Source of the DNA: a bacterium
Lineage (GTDB): Bacteria; Chloroflexota; Chloroflexia; Chloroflexales; Kallotenuaceae
Direction of reading: 5' to 3'
NCBI GenBank assembly: GCA_016781505.1
Contig: JADDQF010000056.1
Location: 1-40,927 of the forward strand
Length of the DNA stretch: 40,927 nt
In this document: positions 16,127 to 24,300 of the stretch, in pieces
Layout of the letters: every line of letters begins with the position of its first letter
Numbering within the stretch: the stretch's first letter is position 1
The notes under the pieces: model-generated
The model's input: only the letters and a program-made list of their open reading frames with translations
Databases searched by the model: none
Told to the model about the DNA's origin: nothing
Made by a program: the position numbers and the translations under genes

Positions 16127-17686
16127 TTATTCTGTTTGCGGTTGAGGCTTCGGCTTGGGTTTCGGTTCGGGTTCCGGCTCGGGCTTGGGTTCCGGCTTGG
16201 GTTCCGGCTTGGGCTCGGGCTTGGGTTCCGGTTTTGGTTCCGGCCTGGGTTCGGGCTTGGGCTCCGGTTCAGGCTCTGGAACTGTTGTTGGCGGCGGACT
16301 ATCAGTTGGTCGTACAACAGGCACCTGCGGAACATCCGTTGGTTGCGGTGCCGGCGCTTGCGGCACTTCGGTTGGACGAGCTGCCTGCGGGATGTCAGTT
16401 GGCCGTGGTGTGGCGACCTGAACTTGCGCTGGTCGTGGCTGCTCGGTTGGTGGTGGTGCATCGGTTGGGCGTGCAGTTGGTGGCGGCACGTGCTCGGTTG
16501 AGCGTGCAGTTGGCTGGGCTTGCACGCGCTGCGCTGTCGGCGTGGCCTGGGCGCTAACGGAAACAGCCGTCCGCCCCGGTAGGGGCGTCGTGGCGACGCG
16601 TGGTGTCGGTGCTGGCGCTTGTGCCGCACGAGGTGGTTTTGCGGCCATGGCTGGTTGTGCGACCCCCGGGCTGAGGGGTGAAGATGATGGTACGGCCGGC
16701 ACGGGAGCTGTTGGCGCTGGGGGCAGGGCCGTAGGCGTAATGGTAGCCTGCACCATTTCCGTCAAGCCCGTCGTCGGGTTAAGCCGCGGCACCGCGATGC
16801 TCATGCCGGTGAACGATACGCCGGAGGTGCTTTTGCCGGCAGCATTGAATGCGGCGTCCGCCAGCAATGCAGGCAACGTCCAGGCAAGGAGCGCGCACAG
16901 CAGCACCACCCCCAGGCCGGCGCCTACTACCTGCCGAAACCATGTTTGCGCTGCCAGTGGCAGCTTGCCATATCGCACCACTAATGCTGAAATATTGTCG
17001 TGGCCACCGTAACGGTTAGCGCGCTGAATCAGTTCCGTTGTCGCGCGCCGGGCACTGCTACCCCCGACCACCCGCTTGATCTCGTCCGGCTTGACCAGAT
17101 CGGACAGCCCGTCGGAACCAAGGACGACGGTGTCACCCGGACGCCACGGGAGGGTCCGAAACGCCACGCTCACCTCCGGGTCCCCCAATGCTTGGGCAAG
17201 ACTTTGGCTGCCATCGGCCTCGCGACGGAGGTGATCGACGGTCAGCTTTTGAGCGGGCTCGCCCCGGCGGATCAAGAAGGCGGGACTGTCGCCGACATTC
17301 GCGACGATCAGCTGCTCGTTTGTAATGAGCGCGGCTACCAGCGTGGACGCCATGTTGTTACGACGGCGGCAGGCTTCAACATACACATCCGCAGTAGCGC
17401 GCTGGATCGCGTCGTCGAGCCGGTTGATTGGGTTACTTAATACTGGATCGGCGGTATAGAAATAAGCCATGACGTTGTCAACCACCATCCGGCTGGCAAC
17501 ATCGCCGTCGTCATGACCGCCTACTCCATCGGCTACCAGGTAAAGCCGGCCGTACTTGCCCAATGCTGCGGGCTCCAACGCGCCGCTCCACGCCTCGACA
17601 TGGAGCACGCTATCCTGATTATCTGCTCGGCGGCGGCCCACATGGGTCAGCGCTCCAACATCAAGGGTACTGGTTAGTGGGGTCAT
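16127..17686 (-). CDS. Transmembrane PP2C-type Ser/Thr phosphatase with Pro-rich extracytoplasmic tail
   Basis: A 519-residue protein. The N-terminal PP2C (PPM) domain, about residues 8-240, has metal-binding and catalytic motifs RRRADNQDS, VADGVGGHDDGD, VGDSPA, GSDGLSD and GGHDNIS. It should dephosphorylate pSer/pThr in the cytosol using two Mn/Mg ions. One helix at about 255-278 (VVGAGLGVVLLCALLAW) anchors it. The roughly 240 residues outside are Pro/Thr/Ala-rich and end in an EPKP repeat rod. The ATG at 17686 overlaps the TAA of the upstream kinase by one base, so kinase and phosphatase are made together. With the FHA and EccC genes upstream, it probably resets phosphorylation states controlling secretion. 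Most bacterial PP2C proteins lack such an outer rod. Confidence 0.93.
   Translation of the reverse strand: MTPLTSTLDVGALTHVGRRRADNQDSVLHVEAWSGALEPAALGKYGRLYLVADGVGGHDDGDVASRMVVDNVMAYFYTADPVLSNPINRLDDAIQRATADVYVEACRRRNNMASTLVAALITNEQLIVANVGDSPAFLIRRGEPAQKLTVDHLRREADGSQSLAQALGDPEVSVAFRTLPWRPGDTVVLGSDGLSDLVKPDEIKRVVGGSSARRATTELIQRANRYGGHDNISALVVRYGKLPLAAQTWFRQVVGAGLGVVLLCALLAWTLPALLADAAFNAAGKSTSGVSFTGMSIAVPRLNPTTGLTEMVQATITPTALPPAPTAPVPAVPSSSPLSPGVAQPAMAAKPPRAAQAPAPTPRVATTPLPGRTAVSVSAQATPTAQRVQAQPTARSTEHVPPPTARPTDAPPPTEQPRPAQVQVATPRPTDIPQAARPTEVPQAPAPQPTDVPQVPVVRPTDSPPPTTVPEPEPEPKPEPRPEPKPEPKPEPKPEPKPEPKPEPEPEPKPKPKPQPQTE
16139..16278 (-). repeat. Tandem 6-bp/12-bp repeats encoding (EPKP)n
   Basis: The plus strand shows alternating GGCTTG/GGTTCG/GGTTCC-type hexamers for about 140 bp. 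On the coding minus strand they give alternating Glu-Pro and Lys-Pro dipeptides (about 20 EP/KP units). Synonymous third-base variation shows selection for the peptide rather than very recent slippage. An extended Pro-Glu-Lys rod of this sort spans cell walls in TonB-like and surface proteins. Confidence 0.9.
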
Positions 17687-19098
17687 TAGCGCCCTCCCCC
17701 AAGTGGTTGGCAGTAGCTGCTGCGGCACCAACCGGTGCGCCCGCCATAGGTGACCTCGTACCAGGTAAACAAGCGCTGCGGTTTTTCACGGCCTGTTCGG
17801 ATCGCCTGTGCGCCAGGCGGAATGCGGAGCAGAATCAGGGCATCGGTTGAGGGCGTGGCGCGCAGTGGTTCCGCGCTCCGCGCCTTGATCGTGACGGCCG
17901 GTTGTGTCTGCGCAGCCACGGTGGATAGTTTGCGCGAGGCTATGGGTGCTGATGATGGTGTTGGCATACTCGCTGGCGCATCGACAAGCACTGTTGTGGG
18001 CACAGGTTGCACCCGGCCCCCGAGCTCCTCGGGTTGGAATAACGGCTGCTGGCTTTCTGATGGCGCCGCTACGCTCGCCAGAACAACACGTGGCAGGGTT
18101 GTTGGTGCTGCTTCCCCGGCGTTAGGCACCGGAGTACCCAAGAGTGTCACCACGAGGACGGCCGCTGCAGAAACTCCGACCGCTCCCATTACGGAGTAGC
18201 CAAGATAGGTGCGTGATCTCGGCGGTGCCGGCGGCATTGTTTCCGCGAGCGATTGTTTATCAGCTTCGAGCGCGCGTTGTAGCTCGTGGGCAAAAGCGGC
18301 GCAGGACGGAAAGCGCCGGCTTGGCTCGAAGGCCAGCGCCGTTTGCATCACTTTGGCGGTGTTGGTTAACGAGCCGAGGAGGGCGTGTACCTGCGCATGC
18401 TGATTGGCACGCAGCGCCTCGAGCTTGCGCTGGGCCTTTTTGACGTTATTCGGCAGCAGAGCTTTGCCCGTGAGCATCTGAAACGCAACAAGCGCCAGCG
18501 CGAACTGATCGGTGGCCGGCTCCTCGCCGCCAAGGTATTGCTCCGGCGCCATGTAGGGAATGGTGCCCAGCCCGGGTTCGTCGTCGATGGCATACCCAGG
18601 ATGACGGGCAATACTCAGGTCGATCAACACCACGTTGCCCGCGGCATCGATCAGCAGATTGCTGGGTTTTACGTCACGGTGAATGATCGGGCTATACTCA
18701 GGATGACCGGTGTGCAAATAATCCAGGGCGCTGGCGGTCTGCTTCACCACTCGCGCAACAAAGCCTGGAGCCAGCGGCCGGCCCAGCAGCGAGTGCAGCT
18801 CACGCGCGCCTTCAACAAAGCGCGTTGCGACGAAATAGGGCGGCCGAACAAGATTGCTCTCCATATACTCAGCGATATGCGGGTGCTGCCGATGCTCTTT
18901 CACGAGCCGGAGCAGGAGCTGCTCATTGGTGAAGTAGCCGAAAACGGTTTTGTCATGCTCTTTGTCGAAGACTTTGAGGGCAACCCGGCTACCATCTTTG
19001 TAGCGGGCTTGATACACAGCGCCACACTGGCCGGAGGCGACATAGCGTTCAAGCTCGAAATGCTGATGGAAGCGGGCCGGGACAGCCAATCTAGGCAT
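17686..19098 (-). CDS. Transmembrane Ser/Thr protein kinase with extracytoplasmic SH3b domain
   Basis: A 470-residue PknB-like kinase. The catalytic domain (about 12-275) has a modified glycine loop VASGQCGAVY, VALKVF lysine (K42), HRDVKPSN (D142 catalytic, N147), and GTIPYMAPEQYL. The metal-binding DFG is replaced by DLS (160-162), keeping the Asp. A helix near 300-320 leads to a Pro/Thr/Ala-rich linker and a C-terminal SH3b-like domain (about 405-466; LRATPSTDALILLRIPPGAQ, then TWYEVTYGGRTGWCRSSYC) with two cysteines that could pair. SH3b domains often bind peptidoglycan, so the kinase may sense wall state. It overlaps the PP2C gene by one base and follows the VWA gene by 12 bp. In Actinobacteria and Firmicutes similar kinases phosphorylate FHA-domain partners, here probably those encoded nearby. 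Confidence 0.93.
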   Translation of the reverse strand: MPRLAVPARFHQHFELERYVASGQCGAVYQARYKDGSRVALKVFDKEHDKTVFGYFTNEQLLLRLVKEHRQHPHIAEYMESNLVRPPYFVATRFVEGARELHSLLGRPLAPGFVARVVKQTASALDYLHTGHPEYSPIIHRDVKPSNLLIDAAGNVVLIDLSIARHPGYAIDDEPGLGTIPYMAPEQYLGGEEPATDQFALALVAFQMLTGKALLPNNVKKAQRKLEALRANQHAQVHALLGSLTNTAKVMQTALAFEPSRRFPSCAAFAHELQRALEADKQSLAETMPPAPPRSRTYLGYSVMGAVGVSAAAVLVVTLLGTPVPNAGEAAPTTLPRVVLASVAAPSESQQPLFQPEELGGRVQPVPTTVLVDAPASMPTPSSAPIASRKLSTVAAQTQPAVTIKARSAEPLRATPSTDALILLRIPPGAQAIRTGREKPQRLFTWYEVTYGGRTGWCRSSYCQPLGGGR

Positions 19099-19110
19099 AC
19101 ATTTCTCTTT

Positions 19111-20334
19111 CTAGCGCATCGTTTGGACGCGGCTGATGGAGCGGCTGTGGCGCCAACGCACGCCGCCCGTAAGCAGCACAATCATGAGCGACACCAGCAG
19201 TGCAGCGGGAATGCTGAGTGCAAAATAGTCACGTAGCAGCACCGGTCCAAGCGGGCGGAGTGTAATGGGCTCGCCATGCTTGGCAAAGAACGCAACCTGC
19301 TGACTTGTTGTCTGGCCTTCGGGAGTCGTGACCTGCACAACAAATGTGTGCTGCTTGCCGTCGTCAAGGAGCGCTGTTTTGTAGCGCACGGTGTACAGCG
19401 TGTCAGGTGTGATCGTGGCATAGTTGCGGAAGGCTGCACCGGCGGTCGCATCATCGGGCCGTTGGAAATACGCGCCGTTGGTTGCCGCTGCCAGCTGGCT
19501 AAGCTGAAAACCACCCTTTTGCTTGATCAGCGCCGTATCGGTGCCAATTCCGAAGGTGACAAGCCTAACCTTGCTGGCGTTGGCTTGATTGATGATGCTG
19601 TTGAAGGTGTCGGCGCTGATCTCGTCACCGCCATCGCCGACCACCAGTACAAGCGCTTCGCGGCCGCCTGACCGGGCAGCGGCGGCAGTGTCAACCACGG
19701 CCTCCTGGACTGCGGCATATAAGTTCGTTTTACCGGTGCGCGGCGGTGAGGTCCGCAGATCATTGATCAGCGCGTTGCGATCAACCGTGAACTGCTCGAA
19801 CTCACGGGGCTGTACCTGCTGGTCGGGACTTGAGATGGGCTGGAACAGGCTGACGATCTCGGGATTATTGGGCGCCAGGCTGGGTTGCAACAAAAACTGT
19901 TCAATTGCCCGCCGTCCTTCCGCTAGGTAATCACGGTCGCTGCCGGGCGCATTGAGCATGGTGGTCTTGTCGAAGACAATGCCAATCGCCGCTCCCGAGG
20001 CGAAGAGATCGACCTCAGCCTCCAGATTGGGATTGGGGGCAACCAGCTTGACCTTGCGGCTGGGATTGCTCGTATCCGCGGTTTGTGAGTCTAAGCTTAC
20101 GACCGCATGGCTCCCTGTGCTGTCTTCAAGCACCCGGATGTTGCGCTCGGTTAAGCCCTGCACCTTGCGACCCGCCGCATCTTGAACCTGAAAATCGATG
20201 CCGATTTCGGGGAACTGGCGAGTATCCACGGCCAGAATGTTGATTGCTATGTTTGCCTGACCTTGAACCGTCGAGCGTGGCTGTGTGCTTAGCAGCAGGG
20301 TCAGCGCCCACACAATGGGAAAATAACGACGCAT
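19111..20334 (-). CDS. Secreted/membrane von Willebrand factor A-domain protein
   Basis: A 407-residue protein with an N-terminal signal peptide (FPIVWALTLLLSTQPRSTVQG), a beta-rich N-terminal part (about 30-100), a VWFA domain (about 105-300) and a C-terminal helix (ALSIPAALLVSLMIVLLTGG) followed by a basic tail, so the VWA domain is outside the membrane. The strand-1 MIDAS reads GIVFDKTTM rather than DxSxS, and TGKTNLYAAV and VVGDGGDE supply later metal-site loops, so metal binding may be altered. ATG 20334 follows a strong AGGAGG that overlaps the end of the FHA gene (gap 9 bp). VWA proteins here could scaffold protein assembly of the secretion apparatus; function is inferred from context only. 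Confidence 0.9.
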   Translation of the reverse strand: MRRYFPIVWALTLLLSTQPRSTVQGQANIAINILAVDTRQFPEIGIDFQVQDAAGRKVQGLTERNIRVLEDSTGSHAVVSLDSQTADTSNPSRKVKLVAPNPNLEAEVDLFASGAAIGIVFDKTTMLNAPGSDRDYLAEGRRAIEQFLLQPSLAPNNPEIVSLFQPISSPDQQVQPREFEQFTVDRNALINDLRTSPPRTGKTNLYAAVQEAVVDTAAAARSGGREALVLVVGDGGDEISADTFNSIINQANASKVRLVTFGIGTDTALIKQKGGFQLSQLAAATNGAYFQRPDDATAGAAFRNYATITPDTLYTVRYKTALLDDGKQHTFVVQVTTPEGQTTSQQVAFFAKHGEPITLRPLGPVLLRDYFALSIPAALLVSLMIVLLTGGVRWRHSRSISRVQTMR

Positions 20335-20343
20335 GGCTGCCTC

Positions 20344-21165
20344 CTATGCCGCTTTTTCAAATGTGAGCTCGACCGACTCTTGCTCGTCGGGATGGCCGAG
20401 GTAGATAAGGTCGCCGTGTTCCAGGGGCATACCCTGGCCGTTGAGCTCCAATATGGCCCCGTGCCGCCGCAGATGCGTACCATTGGTGCTGCCTTCGTCG
20501 ATCACACAGGCCAGCTCGTTGCGAATTTCAAAGCGCGCATGGCGGCGTGAAACAATGGCGTCGGTGATGGTCATCGTTGCCTGCTCTTTGCCGATCAAGG
20601 CGCCGTGTTTGATGCCAAACTGGGTGCCTTGCTGCTGCCCGCGGGTGATTTTGACGACGCCGTATGGTGAAGCTGCGCCAGCTTTGGATGCACGCCGATT
20701 CCCGAAGGCACGCGTCATCGCTTTGGTAAAGCGCTGCGAGATTTGTTCGATTACGGGCGGGGTGTAGCCGCCGATCAACAGGCTTGCACACAGCATGGCG
20801 ACTGCCAACGACGCACCGGTTATGCCCAGTGTGGCAAGGTTAGAAAGCTGCCGACCGGCTTGCAAGGTTGTTTCGCGGTTAAGTTGCTGCGCATCGGCCG
20901 CGACCGGAAATCCGACCCGCGTGAGGGCTGCTCGCGGTGCAACGCTGGCATAATACGAAGGCAGAATCAACACCAGGGGCAGGCTGGCCAATGCCAGCCA
21001 AACAAACATCTTAGGCAGATTGGTTTCACGCCGCAACGCAAACCACATCAGCAAATAAGCACAGCCGGCGATGATCGTGGCTGGCAATGCGCCCACGGCG
21101 TACCACCAGGTATTGGTGATCTGGCCGAACTGCGTGAGATAGCTCCAAAACTCAAAATCGCTCAT
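20344..21165 (-). CDS. Membrane protein with C-terminal FHA domain
   Basis: A 273-residue protein. ATG 21165 is selected for the GAGGA ribosome site at 21172-21176. Three hydrophobic segments (about 20-45, 53-75 and 108-132; WWYAVGALPATIIAGCAYLL, then MFVWLALASLPLVLIL, then LGITGASLAVAMLCASLLIGG) precede a cytosolic FHA domain at about 185-265 with the pThr-binding signature: GALIGKE, SRRHARF and STNGTHL. FHA domains bind phosphothreonine peptides. Located between eccC and the VWA-kinase-phosphatase genes, it likely docks phosphorylated partners at the membrane and couples the kinase to the EccC machine. The preceding gap of 141 bp to eccC carries a hairpin. Confidence 0.92.
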   Translation of the reverse strand: MSDFEFWSYLTQFGQITNTWWYAVGALPATIIAGCAYLLMWFALRRETNLPKMFVWLALASLPLVLILPSYYASVAPRAALTRVGFPVAADAQQLNRETTLQAGRQLSNLATLGITGASLAVAMLCASLLIGGYTPPVIEQISQRFTKAMTRAFGNRRASKAGAASPYGVVKITRGQQQGTQFGIKHGALIGKEQATMTITDAIVSRRHARFEIRNELACVIDEGSTNGTHLRRHGAILELNGQGMPLEHGDLIYLGHPDEQESVELTFEKAA

Positions 21166-21272
21166 CCCTACGTTCCTCATATACTGTGATGGATAGCTAG
21201 CATGGTCTGAGAAACAGAAAATGTGGTGCAAGGTTCATGTTGCCGACTACTGGTTATTCGTGCTGCGGTGCC

Positions 21273-21290
21273 GGCAGCTCGGTAGCTGCC
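21273..21290 (-). other. Intergenic hairpin after eccC
   Basis: GGCAGCT-CGGT-AGCTGCC, a perfect 7-bp stem with a 4-nt loop, lies 17 bp past the eccC stop on the minus strand. No T-run follows, so it may be a partial terminator, an mRNA-stability element or simply a processing site between eccC and the FHA gene. Confidence 0.35.
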
Positions 21291-21306
21291 CGCTGTCTAG
21301 GATCGT

Positions 21307-24300
21307 CTATGCCCCTGCGACATGCACCTCCGACGTCGTCAGTGCAAACTGGACCAGTTGCACCTGGCCTTGCAGCGTCAAATAGCCGCGGCCCGGCGGC
21401 ATCTCGAGCTGGGCAGCCTGTCGCGGCAGCTTGATGCCTAGGGTGCTGGCCACGGTGCTGCTTTCAGACGGCTGCCCCAGGTAGATCGCGCACCGCTCCA
21501 AGCGGGCCATTTTGAGCATATCGGTGCTCGTAAAGCCACCATACTCGGCGCCAGTAACCACGAGATGCAGCCCCAGATCACGTCCCTGCATCACGAAAGT
21601 GCCCAGCGGTTTCCACAAACTGTAGGTGTCTTGGAGCAGATCCCAGTTGCTGATAACTAAAACAATCCGTGGACCGAGGATTCCACTGCCGACCCGTCTG
21701 GTCATTTCGCCGGCGAGATCCGTGACGAGTGCCCGAACTTCTTGCTCGTTGGTAATCACCTTCACTGCTCGTTGCTCTGCGGCCGCCCCACCCGCGGCGG
21801 GCAGCGTTAGGGCAGTCGCTCGTACATGCTCCAAGTGGGCAAAGCGTTGTAGCACCCGTCGGCGGTAATCCACCAGTACCAGCTGGAGCTCCCCTGGCTC
21901 GTACCGGGTGGCAAGGCCGGTAATAATGATGCGGAGCAGCTCGGATTTGCCGCTGCGTGGACCTCCTGCAATCAGCAGGTGGGGTGTTTTGGTTGCGAAA
22001 TCGAGCTGTACCGGCTGGAGCGAGATGCTGTCAATGCCGATGGGCGTGCCGAGCTCAACCGCCGCAGGCTCCGACTGAACAAGCAGTTCACTCAGCTCAA
22101 CCCGCGTTGATAACGAGCGCAACGGCTGGGGCCGGCCTGCTACGACCGCGGCACAGCGCTCCACAACCAGATTGATAGCCGCCTGTATGGTGGGGCCCGT
22201 GTCACTGTAGGCCATGCTGGTTGCAGGATCTGCCGTAGCCGTACCGTCCAGGTGGCGCAGCACTGGCAGGGCAATCTGCAACTCGATTGGACGCTCACTT
22301 GTGCGCAGAAATGCCCGACCCGGCTGTTCGAGCGAAATCCGGGCCGCATAGGCTTTGTTGATCACGGCATCCGAGTCGGCTGCATCGTTGAGGCGCAATG
22401 CAATGCGGGTTTCAAAGTTGCTTTGAATTGGTGCAACGTCCCGCCAGGTATAGCCGGTGACTACAAAATTAATGCCGCACTTGCGCGCATCACGAATCAG
22501 CGCCTTGAATGTGTCGACGACCTCAGGTTGTGCTGCTGTCAGCTCGGCAATGTTGTCGATCACCACCAGAATACCCGGCGGCAGCGTATCAAGCGTGGAG
22601 CGGCGCTCATACAGCTGCGCTAAGGTGTCGACGCCGTGCTGCTGGAGCAACGACAAGCGCTGCCGAATGTGATCTTGGAGCTCAATCAACAGCCGTTCAA
22701 CTTTTGAGGTGTGCGCAGCAGTGAAGCTGTCGGCGATATGCGGTAGCCTGCGCGAGCTCGCCGATACTTCCTCGGTCTTGCTGTTGAGCGGCATGAGGCC
22801 ACAGCCTGAGCTGGTCGGATCGATGACGTAGATCCACAGCTCGGCCGGCGAATGCGTGGCCGCCAGGGCCAGCATCAGCGTCCGTACCAACGTGGTCTTG
22901 CCGGAGCTCGCCGAGCCGAGGATCAGAATGTTGCCGTCACGGTTGGCCAGATCAAGCACAAATGGCTGCTGCTGAGCGGTCGCCGGCAAGTCGAGCAGGC
23001 CAATGGGTGCTTGAAGCCAACGCGTAGCGGATGGGTAGCCAAGCAGGTCGGCTAGCACAATCTCGGCGTTCAGCGGCTCAGTCCAGATTGGATAGCGCGC
23101 GGCAGCGTAGCCGACGCCGGTAGACGGATCATTCATCATTGCCTGCGTAATCAGCGCAAGCTCGTGTTCATGGGTGATATCGGCGTGCATCAACGTGAGT
23201 AGCTGCTCAACCAGCCCATCGATATCGCGCCGCGCGCCTTCTCCTTCAGGCTGCTCTGCCCCAACCAGATAGCTGTTGAAGAGCTCACTTATTCGCTGCT
23301 GGAGCTGAGACTCACTTCCTGGATAAGGCTTGCGCCGTTGCATTCCCGTGTGGTCGAAGTTCTGGTACGTTTGGAGAAAGGTCGTTGTCAGCTGCTGCAG
23401 CGTTGCGGGCTGCGGTTGCTGGGCTGCGCCCAACAATGTGCCGAGAGCATCTCGCAGCTTAGCCACGCGCCGATCCTGCTTGGAGATCGGTTGCCAGCGT
23501 CCAGTCACATCGACATAGCCGAGATCGCTGCCGTGCGTTGGCGGCTGGTAGGGCACCGTAATCCGGGCGGACTGAAATTGCACCACCCGTTTGCCCACAC
23601 GAAAAAAGCCGCGGCCAGGTGTTTCTGTGGTCAGGTACGCCGCGTCCGGTATGGTTACCATCGTTTTGCTGTCATCCGTGCCCGTGACCCGCAGCGCAAT
23701 CCAGTACGTCAGGTTGCGGGTCAAGCCCTCTTTGATCAAAGATGGCTGCTGTGTTGCAAACAACAAATGGACGCCCAAGCTGCGACCTTGTTTGGCTACC
23801 CGGACCAATTCGGTTACAAAATCGGGATAGTCGCGCACCATCTCGTCAAATTCGTCGATGGCAATCAACAGGTTCGGCATGGGACCAAAGTGCGGCTGTT
23901 GCTCAAAGCCATGCCTGCGATATTCGCGAATATTCGGCACGTCAACCTTGGGTGTGACCTGGCTGGCCTGGGCCAGCCGTTGCTTGCGCCGATCAAGCTC
24001 GCTGTTAATCGCGATCAAGGCGCGCTCGGCCATGTTGCCTTTGAGGTCGGTGACCACGCCAGCGGTATGCGGCAGGGCTTCGATGCCTTGAAAGGTTGCC
24101 CCGCCTTTGAAGTCGATCAGCATAAAGTTGACACGATCCGGCCCATGCTTGATCGCCAGGGCCAGCAAAAACGTAAGCAAAAACTCGCTCTTGCCCGAGC
24201 CCGTGGTTCCGGCGATCATGCCGTGGACGCCATCAAAGCCTTCGTTGAGATTGATTTCCAACGCTTCCGTTGCATCTCGGAGGCCGCAGGGAATGGGATG

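Noticed and set aside
16139-16278. Regular short repeats resembling a CRISPR or minisatellite
   Set aside because: Units are 6-12 bp without spacers and lie in frame in the phosphatase tail, encoding EP/KP dipeptides.
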